Shown here piece after piece: positions 19,115-27,303 of a stretch of DNA of 64,000 bases (position 1 is its first letter; every line of letters starts with the position of its first letter). The DNA comes from Sphingobacteriaceae bacterium (GTDB lineage: Bacteria > Bacteroidota > Bacteroidia > Sphingobacteriales > Sphingobacteriaceae), in NCBI GenBank assembly GCA_017745075.1, contig JAGIAD010000001.1:124001-188000 (forward strand), in the 5' to 3' direction. The position numbers and the translations under genes are program-made. Under the pieces are notes generated by a model. The model did not search any database, had not been told where the DNA came from, and saw nothing but the letters and a program-made list of their open reading frames with translations.

Positions 19115-19999
19115 ATGAAAAAGTGGTTTCTTCTATTTGCATTTTTAATTTGGGGTCAGTTAGTATTCGCCCAGTTGCAAAGGTATCTTATTAAAGAAGT
19201 GACAGAAGTAATTTTGAAAGAAGAGGTGCCGCAAGTATTAAAAGGGAAGATCATTACCTTAACGGCTTCACAGGCTGAACGATTAGCACATGCATATCCG
19301 ATGTATAAAAGTGTTTTTATTGCAGGAAATGATGTGTCCTATTCTTATTACGGGCTTGAGGTATATAATCGTAACACGAATCTTGAAGTAGATGCAAAAT
19401 TAAAAGCGGCAGCGAAGCTATGGGATGAATTGCATTCAAAAAATTCCGGTGAAGGCGACTTCCACGTTAGGGATATACAGGTTCTTTTGAAGAAATTAGG
19501 TTATGATATTGTCATTAACGGAAGATGGGGAGATCAGACAAAAAAAGATGTTGATCATGTTCTTGGGCTTGACAGCAAAGGGATTAGCAAACTAAAGATC
19601 AAAGAACTGTTAGTGACGAAAGTAATTAAAAGACAAATCCAGGAGCGTCAGGTTTATGTTCTATCCAGGACTATTGATGGCGTAGCGCAGAAAGATGTAG
19701 AACTCACCCCCTCCAAATTAAATGACGAACTGAGCGGCTATAAATGCGGACTGGAAGAAATCTGTGCAAAAGTTAAAGATAAAAATGGGGGAAGCATTGA
19801 ATATGCTTGTCAGGATGCAGCCGGACATCAGGTGAAAATCAGGATTTCAACGGAGAAAAGTAGTATTGAATTAAATGTAAAATCGCCGGATGGCGGTTCC
19901 TCAAAAATGGCGCTAAGCAGTGACGGAAAAATAACCCTTACCAGCTCCGACGGGAACAGCTTTAAAGGAGCATCCATAAATACATTACACCAACAGTAA
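19115..19999 (+). CDS. Secreted protein with peptidoglycan-binding-like domain, function unknown
   Basis: The protein has 294 residues with a clear signal peptide (MKKWFLLFAFLIWGQLVFAQ). Residues about 113-170 (FHVRDIQVLLKKLGYDIVIN then GRWGDQTKKDVDHVLGL) resemble a PG_binding_1 module, where a LGY-x-G-xxG core is typical. The N-terminal part repeats helix-rich sequence, and the C-terminal 80 residues form a Ser/Gly-rich beta-type tail (IELNVKSPDGGSSKMALSSD, GKITLTSSDG) reminiscent of autotransporter or VgrG-like beta repeats. No catalytic domain is seen. It may be periplasmic or released. It stands alone. Confidence 0.6.
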   Translation: MKKWFLLFAFLIWGQLVFAQLQRYLIKEVTEVILKEEVPQVLKGKIITLTASQAERLAHAYPMYKSVFIAGNDVSYSYYGLEVYNRNTNLEVDAKLKAAAKLWDELHSKNSGEGDFHVRDIQVLLKKLGYDIVINGRWGDQTKKDVDHVLGLDSKGISKLKIKELLVTKVIKRQIQERQVYVLSRTIDGVAQKDVELTPSKLNDELSGYKCGLEEICAKVKDKNGGSIEYACQDAAGHQVKIRISTEKSSIELNVKSPDGGSSKMALSSDGKITLTSSDGNSFKGASINTLHQQ

Positions 20000-20300
20000 T
20001 TTTTTTTATTACCAGAATCCTTTTTATTGGATGAGTTACCAATCCTTATTCTTCTGATTTTTGGTTGCTTTAAATAGAAAAAGCAAGCCAAAGCTTTTTT
20101 CCAACCTGATTGAATAATTTAAGTTAAACAAATCTCGGATTGAAGCCTTTGCTGCAGAAGATGATTACATCTTAAACATATTGAAAATCAAATATTTAAA
20201 ATTTATATGTACGTTTTTTTTATAATTTTTAAGGACGCACGAATGACGCTAATTAATTAAGGGAATCTTTGTGAAAGTTAGTGGTGGGCCGAAAACAAAA
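20000..20300. other. Gene-free 3' region of the secreted protein gene
   Basis: The segment contains a candidate terminator hairpin at about 20063-20089 (GGTTGCTTT pairing imperfectly with AAAGCAAGCC, followed by AAAGCTTTTTT) for the plus-strand gene. The rest is AT-rich with no frame of note. Confidence 0.4.
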
Positions 20301-20329
20301 AAACCTGCAAATCATTAATTTGCAGGTTT
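20301..20329 (-). terminator. Rho-independent terminator of tRNA-Arg
   Basis: Two perfect 12-bp arms, AAACCTGCAAAT at 20301-20312 and ATTTGCAGGTTT at 20318-20329, flank a 5-nt loop. On the minus strand the hairpin is followed by a T-rich run (TTTTGTTTTC). It lies 26 bp after the tRNA 3' end and fits its terminator. Confidence 0.85.
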
Positions 20330-20355
20330 CTTATGCTTTTGTGATTGTCATTTTG

Positions 20356-20429
20356 TACCCCGGAAGGGATTCGAACCCCTGACCCACGGTTTAGAAAACC
20401 GTTGCTCTATCCAACTGAGCTACCGAGGC
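20356..20429 (-). tRNA. tRNA-Arg (anticodon UCU)
   Basis: The 74-nt minus-strand sequence folds as a cloverleaf. The acceptor stem is GCCTCGG/CCGGGGT with discriminator A, the D arm GCTC...GAGC, the anticodon stem ACGGT/ACCGT around loop TTTCTAA (anticodon TCT), and the T arm AGGGG-TTCGAAT-CCCTT. The CCA end is not encoded (CAA follows). It reads AGA codons, which this AT-leaning genome uses often. Confidence 0.97.
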
Positions 20430-20649
20430 CCATTTTTTAATGAGCTGCAAATATAGAAGTTCTATTTAATATGTAAAAATATATTTTAAACTATTTAGAA
20501 CGCAATTTTTTATTTCAAATAAGTAGCTAAGAACGAAGTCATTAAAATTGACATCAGCCACATCCCCTCGGTTTTTGGGTATAAAAACCTTATTCCGCTC
20601 CTATGCATTGGCCATAATAGCGAATCAAAAAAACGGGCTTAACGCCAAA

Positions 20650-20883
20650 TTAAGCATCTTCGCCGTTCCAGATATCGTCGTCTGCTTGACTAATGTCCTT
20701 ACGGCCAGAATTTACACTCCTTAATTCATCATGATGGTAATTCCTTTCAGGATTTTCGGGCAGGGCACTGTCTTGATCAGCAGACACTTTCCGCAAATGC
20801 TCTGGCTTTTTAACCTCCGGCAAATCATCGTGTACAACGGAGGGCGTTAAGATTTTCTTCGTGTGGTTATTGCTGTTTTCCAT
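20650..20883 (-). CDS. Small hydrophilic protein, function unknown
   Basis: Starting at the ATG at 20883 the protein has 77 residues (MENSNNHTKKILTPS...). An upstream in-frame start would add 29 hydrophobic residues that overlap repeat-rich sequence and is less likely. It is rich in Asp, Glu, Asn and Lys, has no hydrophobic core and ends in DDDIWNGEDA, so it is probably disordered. No family is recognised. It lies upstream of tRNA-Arg on the same strand. Confidence 0.5.
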   Translation of the reverse strand: MENSNNHTKKILTPSVVHDDLPEVKKPEHLRKVSADQDSALPENPERNYHHDELRSVNSGRKDISQADDDIWNGEDA

Positions 20884-20972
20884 AATTTTAAGATAATCAA
20901 ATTTCAAGCCATAAGGGGTTAGCGGTAAGTGTTTAGCGGTTAGCGACAGGAAAAAGTATACAAAAAACACCT

Positions 20973-21021
20973 GTGGTAGATTAACGCTGGAAAGATCCTT
21001 CGACTACGCTCAGGATGACAT
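20973..21021 (+). repeat. 49-bp dispersed repeat, copy 1
   Basis: It begins GTGGTAGATTAACGCTGG and contains the core CCTTCGACTACGCTCAGGAT before ending GACAT. It is near-identical to copy 2 at 21095-21143, 122 bp away. Confidence 0.85.
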
Positions 21022-21094
21022 ACAGGAAAGAAAACGCAATATAACCTTCGATGCTTTTGTGAATCCGTGGCAAAAAAAGAATAATAAAACACCC

Positions 21095-21143
21095 GTGGTA
21101 AATTAACGCCGGAAAGATCCTTCGACTACGCTCAGGATGACAT
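21095..21143 (+). repeat. 49-bp dispersed repeat, copy 2
   Basis: It begins GTGGTAAATTAACGCCGG and has the same core as copy 1, with three differences in 49 bases. The same core, in the form CCTGTCGAAGGACA reversed, recurs at 52055-52114. Confidence 0.85.
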
Positions 21144-21281
21144 GTAAGACGGAACGCTGTGTTTCTATGAATTCAGGATGACATACAAGAAAGGGAAATC
21201 GCAGTGTAACCTTTAGTGTTTCGGTGAAGCTGTGGCAAAAAAAGCGCACAAATAAACATCTGTGTTTATCTGTGCGCATCT

Positions 21282-21330
21282 GTGGCAAATTAACGTCTGA
21301 AAGATCCTTCTACTACGCTCACAATGGCAT
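21282..21330 (+). repeat. 49-bp dispersed repeat, copy 3 (diverged)
   Basis: It begins GTGGCAAATTAACGTCTG and keeps the 49-bp length, but the core has decayed (CCTTCTACTACGCTCACAAT, ending GGCAT). It lies about 28 bp downstream of the uxuA stop. Confidence 0.75.
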
Positions 21331-21357
21331 ACCCCTGATATGATAAAACAAAAGTGT

Positions 21358-22527
21358 TTAGTAATTCCCCGTTACGCCGATTTCTAAACCTCTTAATTCA
21401 GCCAAACCTCTTAACCGGCCAATAGCTGAATAACCCGGGTTGGTTACCTTGGCTAAATCATCTAACATCTGGTGGCCATGATCCGGACGGAAAGGAATTG
21501 ATTTATCTCTTAGGGCATTTTCTTCTGACAATGCCTTCATAATTTCGTACATGTTCACATCACCGCCCAAATGATCTGCTTCGTAAAAACTACCATCTTC
21601 ATCTTTTTTTACGTTACGCAAATGCGCAAAATATACACGTTCTTTAACCGCATTAAAGATTTCTAAAGTATTATTTCCCATACCCGCACCTAAAGAGCCC
21701 GTACAGAAACAAACACCGTTAAAAGCCTGGTCTACTTCTTTAATGATGTAATTAAAATCGTCGAGTGTACTGGCTATCCTTGGTAAACCTAAAATAGCAT
21801 AAGGCGGATCGTCAGGGTGAATGGTCATTTTAATGCCTTCTTCGGTACAAACCTCAGCAATGGATAACAGGAAAAATTTCAGGTTTTCTTTTAAACCCTG
21901 CGTTCCGATGGCTTTGTATTCGTTAATACTGTTGCGTAAGGTTTCCAGTTCAATTTCCTTTTCGTTCGGGATGCCCATTAATACATTAATACGGAGATCT
22001 GCTAGATCCTGTTCTGTCAGCGTAGCATATTTAGCTACCGCCCTGTCTAAAACCGATTGTGAATAATCGGCTTCTGCACCTTCCCGCTTCAAAATATAAA
22101 GATCAAAAATGGCCAGGTCGATCCAGTTAAAATAAAGCGCCTTGGATCCATCGGTCATTTCCAGATCCAGTTGGGTACGTGTCCAGTCCAAAACAGGCAT
22201 GAAATTATAACATACGGTCTTAATTCCGCAGGCCGACAGGTTACGCAAAGAGGTTTTATAATTTTCGATATACTGACCGGCATCTGCCCTGCGTGTTTTA
22301 ATGGCTTCGTGTACCGGAACACTTTCTACTACCGACCAGGTTAAACCGGCAGCCTCGATAATGGCTTTTCTTTCCTGAATATCGTGCAATGGCCAAACTT
22401 CGCCGTGTGGAATATGATGCAGCGCGGTTACAATGCCAGTAGCGCCTGCCTGTTTAACGTCTTGTAAGCTCACCGGATCATTCGGGCCATACCAGCGCCA
22501 GGTTTGTTCTAGTTTTTTATATTTCAT
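21358..22527 (-). CDS. uxuA: D-mannonate dehydratase UxuA
   Basis: The protein has 389 residues, near the family length of about 394. It shows the UxuA sequence throughout: EQTWRWYGPNDPVSLQDVKQ at the N terminus, TALHHIPHGEVWP, NFMPVLDWTRTQL, MTIHPDDPPYAILGLPR and CTGSLGAGMGNN. It also has HLRNVK and RPDHGHQMLDDL, with conserved His, Asp and Cys residues for Mn binding. It dehydrates D-mannonate to 2-keto-3-deoxygluconate in cytoplasmic glucuronate breakdown. It is the last gene of the locus B operon, 42 bp after the SDR. UxaC, which precedes these steps, is not in the window. Confidence 0.97.
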   Translation of the reverse strand: MKYKKLEQTWRWYGPNDPVSLQDVKQAGATGIVTALHHIPHGEVWPLHDIQERKAIIEAAGLTWSVVESVPVHEAIKTRRADAGQYIENYKTSLRNLSACGIKTVCYNFMPVLDWTRTQLDLEMTDGSKALYFNWIDLAIFDLYILKREGAEADYSQSVLDRAVAKYATLTEQDLADLRINVLMGIPNEKEIELETLRNSINEYKAIGTQGLKENLKFFLLSIAEVCTEEGIKMTIHPDDPPYAILGLPRIASTLDDFNYIIKEVDQAFNGVCFCTGSLGAGMGNNTLEIFNAVKERVYFAHLRNVKKDEDGSFYEADHLGGDVNMYEIMKALSEENALRDKSIPFRPDHGHQMLDDLAKVTNPGYSAIGRLRGLAELRGLEIGVTGNY

Positions 22528-22569
22528 ATATATGATTGTACAAATTGATTATGCTAATATGGATAATTT

Positions 22570-23394
22570 TTAGACACCGGAGAAGGCCGTAAATCCCCCG
22601 TCTACTTTAACACACTCTCCATTTACAAATTTAGATGCATCACTTAACAAATACACCAAAGCACCAATTAATTCATCAGGGGCCCCGAACCGTTTAAATG
22701 GTGTTTTAGAAATAATGGCCTGCCCTCTTGCAGTTAAAGAACCATCCTCGTTGGTTAATAAGGCACGGTTCTGGTTGGTGATAAAAAAGCCGGGTACAAT
22801 GGCATTCATCCTGATTTTATCCTGATAACGGTTGGCCAGTTCTACAGCCATCCATTTGGTGTAACTATCAATAGCGGCTTTGGCCAGCGAATAGCCCAGT
22901 ACACGGGTGAGTGCCTGGGTAGCTGAAACAGATGATATGTTAACGATGCTACCGCCATTTTTGGCTATTTCTTTACCAAAAATCTGTGTAGGCATAATGG
23001 TTCCGAAGAGGTTTAAATCAAAAGCCTGTTTTAAAGCAGGAACATTAAGGTCGAAAATATCGCTGCCTGGCTGGATTACCGCTTCGGCCACATTTCCGCC
23101 TGCGGCATTTACCAATGCATCAATCTGCCCAAATGTTTTAATAATGGTTGCATTAGCATCTACCAGGTCCTTTTCATTCAGCACATCGGCAATAATGTAA
23201 ATGGCTTTACCTCCGGCCTCAACCACATCTGCAGCCCTTTGTTTAGCTATTTCCTCGTTCCTGCCAATAACAACAATTGTAGCCCCTGCGGCACACAGGC
23301 CATTAATAAAAGCCTCGCCCAAAACGCCTGTAGCGCCGGTAACCACCACTACTTTGTTTTTTAACGAAAACAAGCTTTCTACTTCTTTTATCAT
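22570..23394 (-). CDS. SDR-family D-mannonate oxidoreductase (UxuB-type, fructuronate reductase)
   Basis: The protein has 274 residues. The Rossmann nucleotide site is VVTGATGVLGEAF (about 17-29), NAAGG follows at about 93-97, the catalytic serine is in IVNISSVSA and the YxxxK pair is in GYSLAKAAID. The C terminus GECVKVDGGFTAFSGV is typical. The 17-bp gap from GH30 and the 42-bp gap to uxuA place it in the uronate pathway. There it most probably reduces fructuronate to mannonate, like the SDR-type UxuB (YjmF) of Bacillus. A KduD-like role on products of GH88 is the main alternative. Confidence 0.85.
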   Translation of the reverse strand: MIKEVESLFSLKNKVVVVTGATGVLGEAFINGLCAAGATIVVIGRNEEIAKQRAADVVEAGGKAIYIIADVLNEKDLVDANATIIKTFGQIDALVNAAGGNVAEAVIQPGSDIFDLNVPALKQAFDLNLFGTIMPTQIFGKEIAKNGGSIVNISSVSATQALTRVLGYSLAKAAIDSYTKWMAVELANRYQDKIRMNAIVPGFFITNQNRALLTNEDGSLTARGQAIISKTPFKRFGAPDELIGALVYLLSDASKFVNGECVKVDGGFTAFSGV

Positions 23395-23411
23395 TTTTTT
23401 ATTCTATTTAT

Positions 23412-24878
23412 TTATTCTACTACCAGTGTTGTAATGGAGTGTGGCAAACTGGTTGTGGTTGCAGCCTCGCCTTTTATCCATAAACTGTATTTTAATTTAT
23501 CATCTGATTGGTTCATGACCACTACAACCATTTTTCCATCTGCATTTAAAAATGCGGTTGATTGCAATTGATCACGGCTGGATGCCGTTCCTATTCTTTT
23601 GGCTCCCGGGCGGATAAATTTAGAAAAATGTCCGATATAATAATAAGCATTGGTGTAAATCAATTTATCATTTTTTGTATCGGCATGTACGGGAGCAAAA
23701 CAAAAGTTACCTACATGGTTGGGGCCACCTTTTTCATCCAACAGGATGTTCCAGTCTGTCCATGCGGATGTTCCGGTATTAAAATCGTTAATCATTGAGT
23801 AACCATAGCGCTCGCCTAAAGTCCAGTCGTCTAATTGATTTACATCGTATTTTTCTTTGCATCCTTCGGAAAAAATAAGGGCTTTATCGGGGTAAGCCTC
23901 ATGTGTTTGCTTTACATTGCCAAACTGCATGCCGCTACCTGTCCAGGTTTCGTACCAGTGAAAACCAATGCCCCAAACATACTTAGCGGCATCTTTATCG
24001 TTTAAAATGGTACTGGCCCTTTGGAAAATCTGGTCGCGGTTATGATCCCAGGCAATTAGTTTTTTTGACGCCAACCCAGACTTTTGTAAGGTTGGGCCGA
24101 GGAACTTTTTGATAAAATCGCGTTCCTCTTCGGCAGTGAACACACACGATTCCCATTTCTGTTTGGCCATGGGCTCGTTCTGCACACTTAAGCCCCAAAC
24201 CGGAATCCCCTTTGCCTCGTAAGTTTTAATAAATTTCACATAATGATTGGCCCAGCTCTGACGGTAGGCAGGCAATAAATGTCCGCCCTGAATTAAGCTG
24301 TTGTTATCTTTCATCCACGCCGGTGGCGACCACGGGCTTACAAATAAAGGTAGTTTACCTCCCGATGCTGCAATGGCCCGTTTAATTAAGGGAATTTTAT
24401 ATTGCTCATCGTGCGCTACACTGAAAGTTTTAAGGTCTGGATCGTTCTCCTGTACATAGGTATAACTTCCGCTTGAAAAATCGCAACTGGCAATATTGGT
24501 GCGTGCCAGTGTATAACCTATACCTTTCTCACGGTGATAATAAGCCTTTAAAAGTTCCTCCTGATTTTTGCCGGATAACTTTGCAAATGTTTCTGCCGAA
24601 GCATCGGTTAGCGCACCGCCAATACCCACCATGGTTTGATAGGTTACAGTGGGATCTACAAAAATACAGGGCTCGGTTTCAAATGGTTGCCTGTTTTCAG
24701 TAAAACTTAAGGTTTCGGTTTTACTGATGCGGTATGCCGATTTTTCTGCTGTAGTATAAACCGTTACCTTTTTATTGGCTGCAGTATAAGGTTGCAGTGG
24801 TTTTATTGTTTTTTTCTGCTGGGCAGATACATGAAATGCCGTGGCCAGGATTAATAACGTGCTTAAACTTCGTTTCAT
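23412..24878 (-). CDS. GH30 glycoside hydrolase, secreted
   Basis: The protein has 488 residues with a signal peptide (MKRSLSTLLILATAFHVSAQ). The GH30 barrel shows MVGIGGALTDASAET (about 83-97), SPWSPPAWMK, the acid/base in SVQNEPM (Glu235) and the nucleophile in LIFSEGC (Glu338). The C-terminal beta domain ends SITTLVVE. The sequence resembles the glucosylceramidase-like subfamilies (GH30_1/GH30_3) rather than the GH30_8 glucuronoxylanases. Activity could therefore be beta-glucosidase, beta-xylosidase or beta-1,6-glucanase. It lies in locus B between GH88 (53 bp) and the SDR (17 bp). No lipobox is present, so it is probably periplasmic. Confidence 0.88.
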   Translation of the reverse strand: MKRSLSTLLILATAFHVSAQQKKTIKPLQPYTAANKKVTVYTTAEKSAYRISKTETLSFTENRQPFETEPCIFVDPTVTYQTMVGIGGALTDASAETFAKLSGKNQEELLKAYYHREKGIGYTLARTNIASCDFSSGSYTYVQENDPDLKTFSVAHDEQYKIPLIKRAIAASGGKLPLFVSPWSPPAWMKDNNSLIQGGHLLPAYRQSWANHYVKFIKTYEAKGIPVWGLSVQNEPMAKQKWESCVFTAEEERDFIKKFLGPTLQKSGLASKKLIAWDHNRDQIFQRASTILNDKDAAKYVWGIGFHWYETWTGSGMQFGNVKQTHEAYPDKALIFSEGCKEKYDVNQLDDWTLGERYGYSMINDFNTGTSAWTDWNILLDEKGGPNHVGNFCFAPVHADTKNDKLIYTNAYYYIGHFSKFIRPGAKRIGTASSRDQLQSTAFLNADGKMVVVVMNQSDDKLKYSLWIKGEAATTTSLPHSITTLVVE

Positions 24879-24931
24879 AATGATGTGTTTGTTTAATTTG
24901 TCGGCAGGAGCCGCATTTGCTTCACGGATTT

Positions 24932-26104
24932 TTACTTTTGACTTCTGAGCAAAGCTTCCAGGTAATAATAATCGGCATAATTGATGGGCACATCGATTTC
25001 TGATTTTGCCGGACGGTGCCCTGTGCTATGTTCTAAGATAAAACCATAGTTTGTACCAATTTTACTGGTATATTTAGTGCTGAGCGAATTTAAGATCTTG
25101 TTGGCAGCGGCTTTATATTTTTTACCATTACTGCTGTATTTTGCCAGTTCGTAAAGTGCAGAAGCCGTAATGGACGCAGCAGATGCATCTCTTGAGGCCT
25201 CAGGGATTTTAGGGTCGTTGTAGTCCCAGTAAGGAATCCCATCGGCCGGGGTAATTTTATTGTTTAAGATGAAGCCCGCAATACCATCGGCCTGAGCCAG
25301 ATATGCTTTATTTTTAGTTTCGCGGTAACACATGGTATACCCGTATAATGCCCAGGCCTGCCCCCTTGCCCAGGCAGATTCGTTTGCATAACCCTGTGCG
25401 GTTACCTTCTGGCGTACATTACCGGTTAAGGTATCGTAATCGACCACATGATAAGAACTATAATCGGGCCTGAAATGGTTTTTCATGGTGGTATTGGCAT
25501 GCTTTACTGCAATTTTGTAGAAAGATGAATCGCCGGTTAACCGGGTGGTTTCGAACAAAAGTTCGAGATTCATCATGTTATCGATAATTACAGGGTATTT
25601 CCATTTATCGCCATTATGATCCCATGATTTGATTACACCGGCCGTAGCATTAAACCTGGTGGAAAGTGATTTTGCAGCCTGGATAATAACGGCTTTATAA
25701 GCCGGATTACCGGTTAAACGGTATCCGTTACCAAAGGGACAGTAGATCATAAAACCCAGATCGTGTGTTCCTTTGTTAAATTGCTCTTTTTTAATGTCTT
25801 CGGTATATTTTTCTGCCAGGTTGAGCCATTTTTTATCGCGGGTGTATTGGTAGAAATACCAAAGTTCTGCCGGGAAAAATCCGCTGGTCCAGTCTTTTGA
25901 TACCACCATTTTAAACTGTCCGTTTTCTACGGTACGCGGCGAAACCAGGTTAGGCCTGATTTTTCTTGCCGAATCTACATTTTTGATCAATACCTCAGTT
26001 TGTTTAGCGGCAGATGCAAAAGCCTTTTCTACATTTACCTGCTGTGCCTTTACTGCACTGAAAGACAATATACTTAATGCGGTTATCGTTAATTTCATCT
26101 TCAT
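24932..26104 (-). CDS. GH88 unsaturated glucuronyl hydrolase
   Basis: The protein has 390 residues with a signal peptide (to about AVKAQ, residue 21). The alpha/alpha-barrel of GH88 is recognisable from DWTSGFFPAELWY, THDLGFMIYCPFGNGYRLT, WDHNGDKWKYPVIIDNMMNL and NESAWARGQAWALYGYTMC. The conserved aspartates are Asp115 (DLGF) and Asp175 (IIDNM). GH88 enzymes hydrate the double bond of 4,5-unsaturated glucuronate at the end of oligosaccharides made by lyases. Only 1 bp separates it from the upstream lyase-superfamily gene. The two are probably translationally coupled and work in sequence in the periplasm. Confidence 0.93.
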   Translation of the reverse strand: MKMKLTITALSILSFSAVKAQQVNVEKAFASAAKQTEVLIKNVDSARKIRPNLVSPRTVENGQFKMVVSKDWTSGFFPAELWYFYQYTRDKKWLNLAEKYTEDIKKEQFNKGTHDLGFMIYCPFGNGYRLTGNPAYKAVIIQAAKSLSTRFNATAGVIKSWDHNGDKWKYPVIIDNMMNLELLFETTRLTGDSSFYKIAVKHANTTMKNHFRPDYSSYHVVDYDTLTGNVRQKVTAQGYANESAWARGQAWALYGYTMCYRETKNKAYLAQADGIAGFILNNKITPADGIPYWDYNDPKIPEASRDASAASITASALYELAKYSSNGKKYKAAANKILNSLSTKYTSKIGTNYGFILEHSTGHRPAKSEIDVPINYADYYYLEALLRSQK

Positions 26105-26105
26105 A

Positions 26106-27293
26106 TCAAAACCAGATTAATGAGTTACGGATGGGTAAATTCCTGATGACTTCTTCTACCTGTGGCTGGTGGTCTAATTTTGCCCAGGTTTGGTACCAGC
26201 CTGGTTGATTAAATTCTACCGCACCAAACAATAAAAAAGGCTGTGCAACCGGCCAGTTATCCCAGTACATCACATCAGGCTTTAAGGTCCACTTGCTTTT
26301 ATCAGCGATAAAGGGATACAGGTAACTGATTCCTTTTTTGATTGATTTACCATCGGCAGTTTCAAAATTCCAAAGATTATCTTTTGAGCTGGACAGAATC
26401 TGGCAGAGCATTGTCATGGCATCGAGGTTAAAGATCGAATAACCATAAGGTTTTGTTCTGGCCATCTCCAAAGGAAAGCTGCCATCGGTTTCCATCTGGC
26501 TGGGCAACAAAATGGTTTTATAACGGCTGCGTAGAGAATCGAGCATATTTTCGTCGCCACAAAGTTTGGCAAATGAGGCTACCTGCATGGCCCAACAGGT
26601 GGCATGATTGTTTTTAACAGTTTTCTCCTGAATACCCGGTTTACTCGTATTTAACCACAACGTATAATCGGCAAACCATTTTTTAACGCCCTTAGCCGTA
26701 TTTGGGTCAAACGCTTTGGCTTTTCGCATTACATAAGCGCCCTGGGCCACTTCCATTAAATGAATGGTATCGATAATACCATAATTACGCCCTGTAAATT
26801 TACCTTTTACCGCCTGCGCAAAAAGCAGGTTGGGGTTCATTAAAGTTTCAGCATTGATAAACCAGGCCTGAAAATGTTTAACGGCTTCTTTAACATATTT
26901 CTCATCACCTGTAATTTTATAGGCAGAGGCCAAAGCACCTATAATTTTACTGAAACGCACCATGGCTTTACGGTGGTCAAGAAAGTTAGCGGGATTGGTT
27001 AATCCATCCCTGTTGATGTAGGGTCCATCGGGGTTTTGCGGATCAGGCCAGAAATAATCGGCCTCGGAGAAAAAATCATGTTTCCCACCTGCACTTCGCG
27101 CCGAAAATGAGGCGGTTACCGTTATTGGCTTTTGCTGCATGGCCCATGCGGCCTCGGCCAGGATCTGCTTTTTTAGCAGTGCCGCAGCCTTTTTTTGAAA
27201 ATCAGTTCCTTCCTGACCTGCTTTTTGCCTGGCATACACCGTTCCGGCGAAACAGAGCAGTGCGATTAATGTATACGGGATAAGTTTTTTCAT
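26106..27293 (-). CDS. Alginate-lyase-superfamily enzyme (PL38-like), secreted
   Basis: The protein has 395 residues with a signal peptide (MKKLIPYTLIALLCFAGTVYA). The mature part has the alpha-toroid pattern of the Alginate_lyase domain: SEADYFWPDPQNPDGPYINR, FLDHRKAMVRFSK, GRNYGIIDTIHLMEVAQGAY, and the NNHATCWAMQ motif whose Asn and His are catalytic in relatives. PYGYSIFNLDAMTML follows. I compare it with PL38, whose characterised members cut glucuronan; this assignment is from pattern memory. It would supply unsaturated uronides to the GH88 encoded 1 bp downstream. Confidence 0.78.
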   Translation of the reverse strand: MKKLIPYTLIALLCFAGTVYARQKAGQEGTDFQKKAAALLKKQILAEAAWAMQQKPITVTASFSARSAGGKHDFFSEADYFWPDPQNPDGPYINRDGLTNPANFLDHRKAMVRFSKIIGALASAYKITGDEKYVKEAVKHFQAWFINAETLMNPNLLFAQAVKGKFTGRNYGIIDTIHLMEVAQGAYVMRKAKAFDPNTAKGVKKWFADYTLWLNTSKPGIQEKTVKNNHATCWAMQVASFAKLCGDENMLDSLRSRYKTILLPSQMETDGSFPLEMARTKPYGYSIFNLDAMTMLCQILSSSKDNLWNFETADGKSIKKGISYLYPFIADKSKWTLKPDVMYWDNWPVAQPFLLFGAVEFNQPGWYQTWAKLDHQPQVEEVIRNLPIRNSLIWF

Positions 27294-27303
27294 GGTTTAA
27301 CGA

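Larger units (their letters stand above)
20884..21357. other. Repeat-rich gene-free region
   Basis: These 474 bp contain three copies of a 49-bp dispersed repeat (listed separately), further fragments such as CAGGATGACATAC at about 21174, and two GTGGCAAAAAAAG pieces (about 21067 and 21232). It also has a text-like run of CTGTGTTTATCTGTGCGCAT (from 21260). It looks like an accumulation site of short mobile repeats next to the end of uxuA. Confidence 0.7.

Noticed and set aside
20973..21330. 49-bp repeats considered as a CRISPR
   Set aside because: Intervals between copies are unequal (73 and 138 bp), copies are few and diverged, and the core recurs alone near 52 kb.
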